Positions 45,760 to 56,060 of a stretch of DNA of 64,000 bases are shown in pieces. The DNA comes from Panicum virgatum (lineage: Eukaryota; Streptophyta; Magnoliopsida; Poales; Poaceae). Within the stretch, counting starts at the first letter, position 1, and each line of letters opens with the position of its first letter. The position numbers and the translations under genes were made by a program. The notes under the pieces are model-generated. The model saw only the letters and a list, made by a program, of their open reading frames with translations, did not search any database and was not told the DNA's origin. Location of the stretch: the NCBI RefSeq assembly GCF_016808335.1, contig NC_053147.1, forward strand, positions 21,004,913 through 21,068,912. The letters run 5' to 3'.

Positions 45760-47229
45760 ATGGCTTCCCCTTCGCCGCAGCGCGAGAAACTCCGCATCCT
45801 TCTCATCCCCTTCTTCGCCACGAGCCACATCGGACCCTTCGCTGACCTCGCCTTCCACCTCGCCGCGGCCCGTCCGGGCGTCGTCGAGGCCACTGTAGCC
45901 GTCACCCCGGCGAACGTCCCGGTCCTCCGATCGGCGCTTGCCCGGCGCGGCCCCGGCCACCACGCCGCGGTCCAGATCAAGACGTACCCGTTCCCATCCG
46001 TGGATGGCCTCCCACCGGGGGTGGAGAACCACTCCACCGTCGGGCCTGCGGACGGATGGCGCATCGACGCCGCCGGCGGCGACGAGCGGCTGATGCGGCC
46101 GGGGCACGAGGGCCTCATCAGGGATTGCTCGCCCAATGCGGTCGTCTCCGACATACTCTTCTACTGGAACGCCGACATCGCCGCAAGTGTCGGCGTGCCG
46201 TGCGTCACATTCCACGTCATGGGGGCGTTCCCGATGCTGGCCCTGTACACTATGATGGGTGCTGACACGACGAAGGCTGCTGGCGGGGTGGTGACTCTTC
46301 CAGAGTTTCTGGGACCGAACATACGGATCCCAGTTACCGAGCTGCCTGCGGATGCGAGGAGCCAGCAACCAGACGTTGTACGCGCCAAGGGAGCCCAATT
46401 AGGTTCAGCACACAGTAGCTGCTTCGGACTCGTCGTGAACACTTTCTTCGATCTGGAGGACAGGTATTGCGACATGTACGTGCACCACATGAAACGCGCC
46501 TACTTCGTCGGGCCCGTGTCACTGCCGCCACCATCGCAGCTGGCCGCCGGCGACGACGGCTCAAGGTGCATCGACTGGCTGGATAGGAAGCCAGCCCGGT
46601 CGGTTGTATACTTGTGCTTCGGCAGCTTGAGTCACGTATCTAATCCTCAGCTCCGCGAGCTCGCCCTCGGGTTAGAAGCCTCCGGGAAGCCGTTCCTGTG
46701 GGTGGTCAGGTCGGAGGCTTTGGTGCTGCCGGAGGGATGGAAGGAGCGCGTCGGGGACAGAGGGATGGTCGTCACAAGGTGGGCCCCACAGACGGCTATC
46801 CTTGCACACCCGGCGGTGGGGGCGTTCGTGACCCACTGCGGGTGGAACTCGGTCCTGGAGACCGTCGTGGCCGGCGTGCCGGTGTTGACGTGGCCGATGG
46901 TGTTCGAGCAGTTCATCACTGAGAGGTTTGTGACGGAGGTGCTGAAGATTGGCGAACGTCTGTGGCCGGAGGGTGCCGGGGTGAGGAGCACGAGGTACGA
47001 AGAGCACGAGCTGATCCCGAGCGAGGCAGTGGCACGAGCGGTGGCCAGGTTTATGGAGCCCGAAGGGGCAGGGGACGCCGCGAGGAGCAGGGTCAAGGAG
47101 CTCTCCGCGAAGGCTCACGCGGCCATGGCGGAAGGTGGGTACTCGCACGGCGACCTGCGCCGCCTGATTGATGATCTCATCCAAGAAAGAACGGCTGGTG
47201 CAGGGACGAGGTCTGATACTCTAGTTTGA
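45760..47229 (+). CDS. Family-1 UDP-glycosyltransferase (UGT)
   Basis: An intronless frame of 489 codons with the family's usual length, from ATG at 45760 to TGA at 47227-47229. The N-terminal acceptor domain carries the catalytic His23 in FFATSHIGP and the partner Asp131 in VVSDILF. The C-terminal donor domain has the complete 44-residue PSPG motif, Trp341 to Gln384 (WAPQ...HCGWNSVLE...EQ). The terminal Gln and the Glu before it usually favour UDP-glucose. No signal peptide or membrane segment is present, so the enzyme is probably cytosolic and glycosylates a small acceptor such as a phenolic or hormone. The acceptor cannot be read from sequence. The gene is GC-rich as grass UGTs are, and no defect is visible. 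It sits between two copies of block C and is the intact relative of the pseudogene at 6318-6805. Confidence 0.92.
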   Translation: MASPSPQREKLRILLIPFFATSHIGPFADLAFHLAAARPGVVEATVAVTPANVPVLRSALARRGPGHHAAVQIKTYPFPSVDGLPPGVENHSTVGPADGWRIDAAGGDERLMRPGHEGLIRDCSPNAVVSDILFYWNADIAASVGVPCVTFHVMGAFPMLALYTMMGADTTKAAGGVVTLPEFLGPNIRIPVTELPADARSQQPDVVRAKGAQLGSAHSSCFGLVVNTFFDLEDRYCDMYVHHMKRAYFVGPVSLPPPSQLAAGDDGSRCIDWLDRKPARSVVYLCFGSLSHVSNPQLRELALGLEASGKPFLWVVRSEALVLPEGWKERVGDRGMVVTRWAPQTAILAHPAVGAFVTHCGWNSVLETVVAGVPVLTWPMVFEQFITERFVTEVLKIGERLWPEGAGVRSTRYEEHELIPSEAVARAVARFMEPEGAGDAARSRVKELSAKAHAAMAEGGYSHGDLRRLIDDLIQERTAGAGTRSDTLV

Positions 47230-47360
47230 GCTCAAGAAGCGTGTCTCATTTTTTTTCTAAGAATAAGCGTGTCTCATTTATTTGTCTGTTTTCGGTTTAG
47301 ATTTTCCAATGTTTGGTTTGTAAAGCTCCAGTACATCTGAGCTTGGCATCATGTACCGTC
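47230..47360. other. 3' flank of the UGT gene
   Basis: T-rich after the stop (TTTTTTTCTAAGAATAAG near 47250), a likely 3' UTR and polyadenylation region. No clear AATAAA before the MITE, apart from an AATAAAAAG inside the MITE start. Confidence 0.4.
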
Positions 47361-47362
47361 TA

Positions 47363-47587
47363 CTCCCTCCGTCCCAATAAAAAGTGCAATTCTGCATTTG
47401 AAAAAATGCTACAAGACTGTAATTCTATAGATTGGATCTCAATTATCTGTCTAATTAAGTGGTCAGATTTGAATGCATGCCAAAACTAACCATATGTAGC
47501 AAATAAATAAGAGCATGAGAGTCTTTCACACCGCCACTAATATATCTAAAAAAATCAAGAATTGCAATTTTCATGGGACGAAGGGAG
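47363..47587. mobile_element. Stowaway MITE downstream of the UGT gene
   Basis: Inverted ends CTCCCTCCGTCCCAATAAAA and the complement of CTCCCTTCGTCCCATGAAAA. TA on both sides (47361-47362 and 47588-47589). 225 bp. Confidence 0.88.
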
Positions 47588-47639
47588 TACGTATATTGTT
47601 TCCCTCGCTTCCCTCGCGCAGTCGTGGTACTACGAGAAC

Positions 47640-48125
47640 GGGTTTAAACAGCTATCACATTTTCTTTTTAGACGATGGAATGTAACGTCACGAAACAATA
47701 TGCAATAGATAGATTTCTTTAAAATGAGATTTTATAAATCTCTGGTGGCCAACAATTGCTTACCATTATGCAATCAATGGATACCCTTATGCCAGCAACT
47801 TACAGAATACTGCTTATATATTATATTTTATATATATATACAACCTATATTTGGATTGAGAAATGTCCATTTTTTTCTTCAAAATTTGGTATAATGATTT
47901 GACCGTATAATGCTTTGTGCAGAGATTTTGTTAAAAGTACTTTGATTTGTAGACAAATAAGATTTGAATCTTGTACCTCAAGATGCCGGCTGGTCGGGTT
48001 CTTATACGAGCCTGCAACATGACGTATGGGATTAATCTGGTGCCAATAGAATTGTTCTGAGATAGTACGGCTACAGCATTACAACAATTTGACTCTGTTG
48101 GTACAAGGCCATATGTGAGACTTTA
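47640..48125. repeat. Block b' (similar to 6077-6185) and AT-rich spacer
   Basis: 47640-47755 resembles 6077-6185. 47760-48125 is AT-rich intergenic DNA with a TATATA run near 47820-47842 and no gene. Confidence 0.6.
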
Positions 48126-48129
48126 TGTT

Positions 48130-48401
48130 CTGTTTGGTTCTAAATAAGTCATCTATTTATAAGTCAAAAAGTGAAAAAAATGACTTATTTTGCCAAACAC
48201 TCCCAACTTATAAGTCACTCCAACTTATAAGCCATAAGTTGATTCACCCCTACTTAAAACTTATAAGTCAACCCTTTTAGTATGGGGCTCACACCTTTTC
48301 CTGTTTATAAGTCATCTACAACCAAACAGACATGACTTAATAAGTCATTGGTTATCAGTCACATGACTTAATAAGTCATCTGACTTATGGAAACCAAACT
48401 G
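48130..48401. mobile_element. MITE with TAAGTCAT palindromic repeats
   Basis: Ends CTGTTTGGTTCTAAATAAG and complement of CAGTTTGGTTTCCATAAG. The interior is filled with TTATAAGTCA and TGACTTATAA words able to fold on themselves. Confidence 0.7.
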
Positions 48402-48404
48402 GGC

Positions 48405-48618
48405 TTTAATTTGAGGGTGTGTAAATCCAGTGCTACATCCGGATTCGCACTTGATTTTTTTCACGGACAAATGTGCATTTTGGAAAATCAAATCACCTGA
48501 GTTATGAGGAGTTCTAAAACACTCGAGTTCTGTGTAGAAGATCTGGAATCAACGTGCATGGTTAATGGGGTTGCATGGGCAACACAAGATCCTGCGCTCG
48601 GGGTCACGTGCAATTAAT
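48405..48618. repeat. Duplicated block C' downstream of the UGT gene
   Basis: Copy of 44652-44888. It is interrupted at its CACGTGCAATTAAT end by the LINE-like insertion and resumes at 49158-49200. Confidence 0.85.
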
Positions 48619-49157
48619 TTTTTTTTGCGACCGTGCTTAAACACATTTTTCATTAAAAAAAAGTAATTACAGACATAATTTTGATGCGGCCAAACCGAGT
48701 TTGACCAACACAAGAGCACAAAGGAATGAAAATAGAGAAACGCTGAAAAAACACACACAAACGAGACACAACGACAACACATACAATAACAAGCAACACG
48801 GGGAGAACAACGCGCTCAGCCCACAAACCAAAGGAACCCACATCATAGCTACACCCGAACCTACAAAAAGAAATGCAAAACACTATGGTTGCACAGCCTT
48901 CGTCGCAGCACCGAGATCCCCAGCGGCAAAGCATCTGCTAGAGATGAAGAAGAACCACGGCGGCAAAGTGTCCGCCCAAACCAAGAGAGGTGGCAAAGCA
49001 TCCACCAAAAAGTACGACCAGCTCAAATCCCAACGGCAAAGCATCCGTCCGAACAAATAGAGGAGCAGGCGGATCCGGCCACCGATGACCAGAACGGAGG
49101 ACGGGCGACCTAGGTAAAAGAGACTGAGAGAGAGGGTTCGGCGGGAGAGAGGAGCCT
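48619..49157 (-). mobile_element. LINE-like retroposon insertion (5'-truncated) with 16-bp target duplication
   Basis: Flanked by a perfect 16-bp duplication GTCACGTGCAATTAAT (48603-48618 and 49158-49173). On the minus strand it ends with an A-tail (T-run at 48618-48626), as expected for target-primed insertion. 539 bp. A frame-like region on the minus strand shows no RT. It is either a 3' end of a LINE or a processed sequence. Confidence 0.8.
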
Positions 49158-49205
49158 GTCACGTGCAATTAATGAACGCTGGTTGGAATCAGGGTGCATG
49201 GGACT

Positions 49206-49775
49206 TGTTTGGTTTGTGCTACGCTAAAATTTATCACAAGTTTAACAGCTAATTAGAGTTATTAAATAAAGTTAGTTTAGAGCATGTCAATAATAGACTT
49301 CGTTATTGTCTCTTAAGTTAAGTTTATAAGAGACACCTATAAAATGTCTCATACAATAGGTTGTCTCTTCCAATGGGTCCATAATTACTTTCTCTTTCTT
49401 TTACTCTCCATTTCATTTACTCTCACTGCCTAGGAGCATGTAAAGAGGTGTCTTTTACATAAGAGCCTCTTCTCCAATTTTTTGGTTTTCTCTCTCTCCC
49501 ATGTAAGCAAACAAAGGGCTATAAACCCCTTGTTGTACTTGCTCTTATAAAACTAACTCCACAACCCCTACGCTAACTCGCGAGACGAATCTAATAAGAT
49601 ATTTGACTGCATGATTAGAGGATTACTATAGTTAATCATGAATTAATTAATATTATTAGATTCGTCGTGCAAAGTTACACACATCCGTGAAAAGATTTTG
49701 TAAATAGACTTTATTTAGTACTACATACATACAAGATTCTCTTCTAGCGCTAGGAGTCCTAGCACAAACCAAACA
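49206..49775. mobile_element. MITE with TGTTTGGTTTGTGCTA ends, split by another MITE
   Basis: Left end TGTTTGGTTTGTGCTACGC and right end, complement of TGTTTGGTTTGTGCTAGGA. The interior includes CTCGCGAGACGAATCT. Another element lies at 49280-49544. Confidence 0.75.
49280..49544. mobile_element. Nested MITE with TTA target duplication
   Basis: Ends GAGCATGTCAATAATAG and complement of GAGCAAGTACAACAAGG. TTA on both sides (49277-49279 and 49545-49547), as in Tourist-like elements. Confidence 0.65.
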
Positions 49776-50430
49776 TGCCATGATTGATGGGCTGCATCTG
49801 CAACGCTGGATCCTGCGCTCGAGTGACGTGTAATTAATGAACGCCGGCTAGAAATCTAAGATGATTGCATCTTATTTGGTTAATTAATTGTAAGATAAGC
49901 TAGCTATTCAAAATCTAGGAGATCTCCAACCGGTCAACGGGTCCATGGTCGCGGGTCAGCCGGACCTGCGTGTCAGCAGCTGGGTCTCACCGACTGGTGG
50001 GACCCACGCGTCAGTGCTCAAAAAAAGAAAATGGAAAAGAAGAACGTTAACGGGTTAGTAGGCTAAAAGTAGCCTGGGGCTTGATCCGCTCCTGGGTCGT
50101 TTGGGCCAAATCCAGCGCAAATCTTTCTCTCTCTTTTTCTTTTCTTCTCCCGCCTCCTCACGCTGCAGCTCGATCCCACGTGTCGGCGTCGTCTCCTTCT
50201 CTTTGACCACCGGGCCCCGCCCATCAGTGGCTTGGATCCGGTGCGGTGCTCCTCCGATCCGGTGTGGCTCCATCGTATGCGTGTGTGTTCCAGGGTGTGT
50301 GTGTGTCAATCCCACGCAAGGTGCTTGGGGAAAAACCCCAAGGCTCTGCGCGCCATGGCCGCGATGTCGCGGCGTGGACGTGCCCACGGCGCGGCGGCGG
50401 CGAGGTGCGTTCGCGCGCCCTGGCCGGAAC
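49776..50430. other. Intergenic with a further copy of the conserved core motif
   Basis: 49785-49850 repeats the core found in blocks C and D (GGATCCTGCGCTCGAGTGAC and AATTAATGAACGC). 50060-50430 is a GC-rich stretch with T- and C-rich tracts, a GTGTGTGTGT run and a small frame starting at 50355. I see no recognisable protein. Confidence 0.45.
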
Positions 50431-50606
50431 ACTGTATTGATTGGAGGTTAAAACCATGGAGTACTCTATAGAGAACCCAAGAGCACCGGACTATCTACCA
50501 GTTTGATCAAGAGGCTATCCGAAGAAGCCCAACAAAATTGAGGATGATGACGAATGCATGCAGCAAAACGTGCCTCAATCTAGCTCCTCCGAACTGCTAT
50601 TATCCA
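50431..50606. repeat. Duplicated block c' (copy of 18693-18840)
   Basis: Contains TTGGAGGTTAAAACCATG and continues through CTAGCTCCTCCGAACTGCT as in the other copy. After about 50600 the similarity stops at the insertion. Confidence 0.85.
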
Positions 50607-51993
50607 GATTTGTTAGCGCCCGGATGTCTCATGGAAATTTTTTTTCATCGAACCCTCTATCGGTCCAGCGCAACATCAAACGCTCGCAACATAAAAGAAA
50701 AACATCTGCAACATAAAAAACCATCATTTGCAACATCAAAAAAATATTGAAAAAAGTTGTTAGCCATTTGTTGATGATGAGAAAAAAAAACTCGCCGCAA
50801 CATCTGTTTCATGTTGCATGGGACATTCAAATCTCTCATTGAAGGTGCAACATCTAGATTAAACACTTCCAACATCCAGATAAAACACTTGCAACAAATA
50901 CAACAATGCAACGTTAGATCTGCTTTTGCAATATTTACGTGAAGCACATGCAACATTCCAAAAATCTCTACTACAACACCATACATATTGCAACATAACC
51001 ACTCAGTGCTCGCCACAACCTTCGCTCATCTTCAACCTCCAGGAGCTACCTACCTGCCATGGACGTCGCCCGGAGTTCCTCCATCGACCGGCGTGGCGGA
51101 AGCCGCGGGGAGTGGCGGCCTGCAGCTGGCCAGCCCACCGGTGAGCTCTGCCTGCACTTGCACCGTCGGCGAGCTCCACCCGCACCCTGCACCCTGCACC
51201 TGCCACCTGGAGGAGTTCCGCCCGAGCACCATGCCGGCCGCGAGGCCCATTTTTAGGCCCGTGCGACCGCATAGGGCCCATAAATTTCAAGAGCCCCAAA
51301 ATACAATAAGTTTACTAGCTAAATTTATATAGTAGACTTTATTTTAGCTATACTTTGGTCAAATACAATACAAATTGTGGCCCCAAATATACCAAAGAGG
51401 AAACTGTGTAACTCAATCCAGCCATCCTGATGCTTCCGCTTCTGTCGTCACCGCAATCGAGCGATCTCTGCACTTCCGCCCAGGCGATCGAGACATCCAG
51501 CGAATAGCAAAGCAGGCAGCAGCGGCCGCCGCCCAGGCATCCCCCTGACCCTCCCGCTCGGCGCTCGTGTGGCCTGGCCCTGCCGCCCAGGCGCCTGCGC
51601 CTGGCCGCTCCGCCTCTGCATTTCAAAACGGGCCTGGTGGTGGCTGTGTGCCCCTGTGTGTGTCTGCTAAGTGCGAGTGCCTGCATGCGTCTTGCGTCCC
51701 GTACTTTTTGTATTTTAACCTTTTCAGTGAAAGATTTGCACATTTTAATCTTTTTGAAAATCGAATTGCATTTTTGGACTCTAGAGATTGGCGCCATGTT
51801 CTACGACGCTAAGATAACACGTCTCGGCGTCATAAGTCATGGCACCGATCTTTGCGACCCTATTTAGCGTGGCAGCTGATGTGGATCCGATGTGGCACTA
51901 CCTCGGAGTTCGGTGCAGTGGGTCTTAATCGATCTGGCCTGAAAAAAATGGCTTAATAATTATATAAGTAAAACTGCTCTCTAAAATATACAC

Positions 51994-52070
51994 AACTTCC
52001 TTTGTAGCTCAAGTGGTAAAGTTCTTTGGTTTTCTCCTTGCGGACCCAGGTTCAAATTCTGGTTTTGCAT
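51994..52070 (+). other. tRNA-like sequence with A and B boxes
   Basis: TGTAGCTCAAGTGGTAAAG (52003-52021) resembles a tRNA A box and GGTTCAAATTCTGG (52049-52062) a B box at normal spacing. The acceptor stem does not pair well, so it is not called a tRNA gene. It could be a tRNA-derived (SINE-like) piece. Confidence 0.45.
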
Positions 52071-52146
52071 TTTTATCTGGTTTCCTTACGCTTCACGGCA
52101 AACGAAAAAATCATCTAAAAATGATGCAAAAAACATCTTCAAACTA

Positions 52147-52205
52147 GGTATCAAACCCAGCCCTGACAGGGGAGAGGAGAGTACCTTAACCAGCTGCGCC
52201 ACAGA
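52147..52205 (-). other. Second tRNA-like sequence, facing the first
   Basis: On the minus strand TGTGGCGCAGCTGGTTAAGG (about 52184-52203) resembles an A box and GGGTTTGATACC (52147-52158) a B box. The spacing fits a tRNA-like module without intron. Its outer stem is incomplete. Confidence 0.45.
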
Positions 52206-52683
52206 CGTGTTTTTTACAAAGCTTAGAAATTTTTTTTCTTGTATCTATGCCAAAATTTGTAGGGTACCATCTATACTCTAAGATCCATGGATCTGAACAC
52301 GGCGCTGAGATCTACGGCGCTGAGCTCGGCGCTGAGATCTATGGCGCCGAGGTAATGTACATATCAATGTCACATCACCGCCATGTCTGATGCAATGAAA
52401 AGTAGCTCTGCGCCATGATTCATGGCGCCGAATAGTATTAGCTCGGCGTCGTGAGTCATAGCGCTGACTCCTAGGGTCCAAAAATATAATTTGTTTTACA
52501 CAAGGTTCAAAGGTGGAAATCTTTTATTAAAAAATGTTAAAATGCAAAAAGTACTGTCTTACGTCAATTGGACTTAGATTGAGAAGCCAAGAACATGAGA
52601 AGCCAAGAAGGCAAGAAGCAAGGCGCCCTGCAGTTGGATTGAAGCTGTCGAAGGTAATCTCCATTTCTGAGTCTCACACAATC

Positions 52684-52925
52684 GTCTTGTTTAGTTCCCT
52701 TCAAAATTCTAAAACTTTATAAGATTCCACGTCACATCAAATCTTTGAACTCATGTATGAAGTATTAATTGTAGCTAAACAAAATAACTAAATACACAGT
52801 TTGTCTATAATTTGCGAGACGAATCTTTTGAGCATAGTTAACTCATAGCGAGACAATAATTACCAAATACAAATGAAAGTATTACAGTGCTTTAAAGATC
52901 CACTTTTATGCATCTAAACAAGGCC
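52684..52925. mobile_element. TTGTTTAG-type MITE
   Basis: Ends CTTGTTTAGTTCCCTTC and CATCTAAACAAGGCC. An inverted relative of 17996-18235 with the same interior words (TTTGCGAGACGAATCTTTTG). Confidence 0.8.
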
Positions 52926-53346
52926 AATGTTGTTTTTTATATCGATGATTACTAGTTCCAAATACATCTATTAATTTTGTTGTTTCTATTGTTAGTCATG
53001 TCTTCTAGAAAATATGTTACGAAGAGTTGAATAATGAATAGGTATGATAATTCTTGAAATATTTTGTTTACATGTACTATGTTATAACATATGTGTCATT
53101 TTTATAGTAGTTATTACTAGGCCACTAGAGCCCCAGTTCATAGTTTCACACAGGGCCTCTGGATTTGCCGGTACGGCCCTGCCGGCCGCACGAGTTCCGC
53201 CCGCACCCACGCAACGAGGAGGTCACCGGGGTTGGTGAGGGTGCCACCGATGTGAGGGAGGAGGACGCTAGAGGGGAGGAGAGGCCAACGAGCTGCATGC
53301 ATGAGTGGATAAGGGCGTCTGATTCGTCGGACGTCCTATCCCTAGC

Positions 53347-54105
53347 ATTTCTGTATATTATATGGTAATATTGCATTTGTGTCTCATCATCTGAATAACA
53401 TAGAGATCAAAATGCCAGATTGCGGCAACTCAAATTCTATATTATAGTCAATACAGGTTGTCGTAAATTATGACACCTCCTATTGCATAGTGCACTATGC
53501 ATGCATATGAATTCCAGTGATGCTCTTTAATCTCATCCCAAAACCATTCAGATCATCGTAAATTCGTAATCTAAATTAAATTTGTCTCCTCTCATTACAG
53601 TAATTTGCCAACAAATCGTTGTAAGCCCTTATATATCCTAGTGATCCTCTTCATCCATTCAAACTGTCATAACTATTTCAAGAAAAATTAGTCTCATTAT
53701 GCATTGGGTTCCTCGGAAGCGCTCCACACGGAAATGTGGTAACTCCTATTCTAACTACTTCCTCTGTTTTTTATTTATATATCGTATTAGATTTATCCTA
53801 AATCAAACTTAGCTAACTTTGATAAAAATCTATACAAAATTATAGCAACAAATATACTACCCAACATAAGCACAATGAAACAAATTTGGTATTGTAAATG
53901 TTATTACTTTTTCTATAAATTTGGTTAAAGTTGATTAAGTTTGACTTAAGACAACCCAAATTTGATATGTAAATAAAAATAGACGGAATATTGACATATA
54001 GTTCATTCATATTATCATAACTAATCCACAATAAATAGGTTTCATCATTGTAGTAACTGGTTCCATGGTACAACTTCACATAAATTATAAGAGCAAATAT
54101 TATAA
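53347..54105. repeat. Duplicated block d' (copy of 18855-19590)
   Basis: Follows the other copy through GTGTCTCA(T/C)CATCTGAATAAC, GCCAACAAATCGTTGT and TTCATTATGCATTGGG-like phrases, then carries a diverged copy of the same Stowaway MITE (about 53757-53990). Confidence 0.88.
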
Positions 54106-54464
54106 GGGCAGCCCCAATGGTAGAAACTAACACGGTTTCCATAGCAAAAGAAATCATCTATAGAAACCATTCTTCACAGTGGTAGTGCCTTCGAGTAATA
54201 ATTGTTTTCTGTTTCTCTCTCCCAATTCCACCAATGGGGAGCGTTACATTAACCCCATAAAAATTAGTGGTTTCTCCCCAATGGCAAATTCATGGTTTCT
54301 TGTGCATTGGGTCAAGAGTAGACATGGTTTCTCCATGAGGAAACCATTTCTATGATTTGTGATCTCTTTCCTCATTAACTAGGCTGCCACATCACCATTT
54401 TACTTATTTGACAAGCTATTTAATAGAGATAGAAACTACCATTAATACTCCATTGGGAGTGCCC
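54106..54464. mobile_element. Tourist-like (PIF/Harbinger) MITE
   Basis: Ends GGGCAGCCCCAATGG and complement of GGGCACTCCCAATGG, flanked by TAA (54103-54105 and 54465-54467). The paralogous site near 19590 reads TATTATAACAGG with a single TAA, which is the empty site. Confidence 0.92.
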
Positions 54465-54600
54465 TAACAGGCTGCATGCAATAAATGCTGAGGTGGAGAG
54501 AGAAAGGAGAAATAGGTTGTAAAGCTTGCAGCAAGCTTCAACACATGAAGCAAAAAAAATGGAGGGAGTATTACCAACCAACACACAAATCAATTCTTTG

Positions 54601-54872
54601 CATGCACCCTGAAACGCGAATTCCGAATCCCCAAATCACGTCGTGAGCTAATCAACGTCATTTAAACGGATGCGTTGATTTTCTAATCATCAACGTGCAT
54701 GACCGATGGGATTGCATTGGCTGCGCTAGATCCCTGCGCTCGGCCCGCGTGCAATTAATGAATGCTGGCACGAAGGCCGAGGTGGGATGGCTGGATCGGA
54801 GCGCCCATGCAGGTTGCCGGTTCGATGGGTGGCTAGTCAGATGGGCTGGCTATAGAATCACTTATCCACTCT
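54601..54872. repeat. Duplicated block D' (copy of 42724-43012)
   Basis: Similar throughout to block D, including AAATCACGTCGTGAGCTAAT and GGGATGGCTGGATCGGAGCG. No long frame of interest. Confidence 0.85.
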
Positions 54873-55197
54873 TCTCGTATGATGGGTCTGTTTGGATACA
54901 CTAACACTGTTAGATGTTAGTGTTGGTTTCTAACACAGAATTAACACAGAATTAATACTAACACTTGGGGTGTTTGGATGTTAGTATTAGTTTAACAATA
55001 AAAACATTTTTTCTAATTATTTGACTCATTTAACTCCCTTTGTAACCGGATTTGTTGTGGCCGGCCACTTTGTGACTGATTTAAAGAAGACAAGGAAAAA
55101 AAATCAAACCCCGCTACTAGCTGCCGGAGGGAGGGCGCCCTGGCTCAAGCAGAGCCGAGCTGCCCCCCCCCCCCCCCCCCCGCCGAGCAAGCCCCCC
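54873..55197. other. Intergenic; C-run next to the gypsy LTR
   Basis: 54890-54990 has an AACACTAAC-type inverted repeat (MITE-like). A run of about 20 C lies at 55162-55181. No gene. Confidence 0.45.
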
Positions 55198-55842
55198 TGT
55201 TGGGGTCTTAGGTTCGATCCTCGAACAAAGGAAACAAATCGCTGGCGAAGGTTAGAACAGGCGGAGAGATATAACGCGATAGTTATTGCATTAACGGTCA
55301 TGCAACATCATCCCATCCGTACAACGTTGGGTAGGGGGGGTATTTATACCCCCAACCTTATTACATCATTCCAGAAATGCCCCTCCAGGCCCCAAGAAGG
55401 TTTGGAGATTACAATAGGGGTATTTGGTAGTTTCCCTAGGTTGGACAGTCCGACTTGAATACTCCTACTCGGATCACGTGTTTCTTGCCCTTCGGGTACC
55501 TTCGGTGGTAACCTTGGACAGCCTTCGTATGGAGTTGCCTTCATGATTTGCCACTTTTGTGTTATAGTCCATTCCCGAAGCTTCCCGTCATGATCTTTGC
55601 GCGCATGACTCCGAGCGATCGCCGGGACCTTCGGACTCCGTAGTGCGAAGCGTCCTTTAGTGGCGACCTTCGTCATTTTCGCTGATCTTCGGTGGACCTT
55701 CGCGGTGCCCGAGGCAACCCGAAGGTCAAGGCATCATCTTCGGCGCCGGGTCTCGGCGAGCTCTCCGATGCTTCGTGAGTTTGGTGGACCTTCGGCACAC
55801 CTTCGGGTGATCCCACCTTCGCGAGGGGGGCGATCCCCAACA
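55198..55842 (-). repeat. 3' LTR of the right-hand gypsy element
   Basis: 645 bp with inverted ends TGTTGGGGTC and GATCCCCAACA. Minus-strand TATAAATA at 55341-55348. Rich in ACCTTCGG words. Directly followed by a GTAGCCCCTCGCGG stretch, whose complement is the purine tract. Confidence 0.88.
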
Positions 55843-55856
55843 GTAGCCCCTCGCGG
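55843..55856 (-). other. Polypurine tract of the right-hand gypsy element
   Basis: On the minus strand CCGCGAGGGGCTAC abuts the 3' LTR. Confidence 0.6.
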
Positions 55857-56053
55857 GCGAGGTCCGACTCCGGCCGGCCGAACCCTCGAAAAAGACAAAG
55901 ATCGGTTAAGACATTAATACGAAAGCGTCTCCCCCGAAGGCCGGAGGTGGGCGATATCCGAAGGTGTTATGTTACACGTGTCACGTTATGATTTGCGGTC
56001 GTTCTGACTTCTTCTCAATTTTACCGCTAAATGAACAGTGCGAAGTTACCCCC

Positions 56054-56060
56054 TATAAAA
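56054..56060 (+). promoter_or_regulatory. TATA box of the antisense gene
   Basis: TATAAAA within CCCTATAAAAGGGGCC on the plus strand, about 265 bp before the ATG at 56320. The leader would hold an intron, 56241-56317 (GTAAGT...TTTAG). Confidence 0.6.

Larger units (their letters stand above)
51699..52556. mobile_element. Short Mutator-like element
   Basis: 858 bp with inverted repeats of about 95 bp related to those of 6806-17483 (CCGTACTTTTTG at the edge). 9-bp flanks TCTTGCGTC (51690-51698) and TCTTACGTC (52557-52565) have one mismatch. The interior has GGCGC(C/T)GAG words and two facing tRNA-like sequences. No protein gene. Confidence 0.85.
51242..53181. mobile_element. Decayed hAT element inside the outer insertion
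   Basis: Perfect 8-bp duplication CCGGCCGC (51234-51241 and 53182-53189). The right end on the minus strand is CAGGGCCGTACCGGC, a typical hAT terminus; the left end GAGGCCCAT is mutated. A few codons after a GTTAGTC (near 52990) resemble the start of a TTF-type hAT transposase, but the body is gone. Confidence 0.75.
50611..53346. mobile_element. Outer insertion with GCAACAT subterminal repeats, holding three nested elements
   Basis: It is absent from the paralogous site near 18845. Ends TGTTAGCGCCCGGATGTC and CGGACGTCCTATCCCTAGCA form a rough inverted repeat. 50670-51000 is filled with GCAACAT and TTGCAACA words. Without nested elements it is about 0.8 kb. Exact ends and target duplication are uncertain. 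Confidence 0.6.

Noticed and set aside
50355..50471. First exon of a gene starting with ATG after a GC-rich leader
   Set aside because: Only about 39 codons with no domain. It ends within block c', which is non-coding in its other copy.
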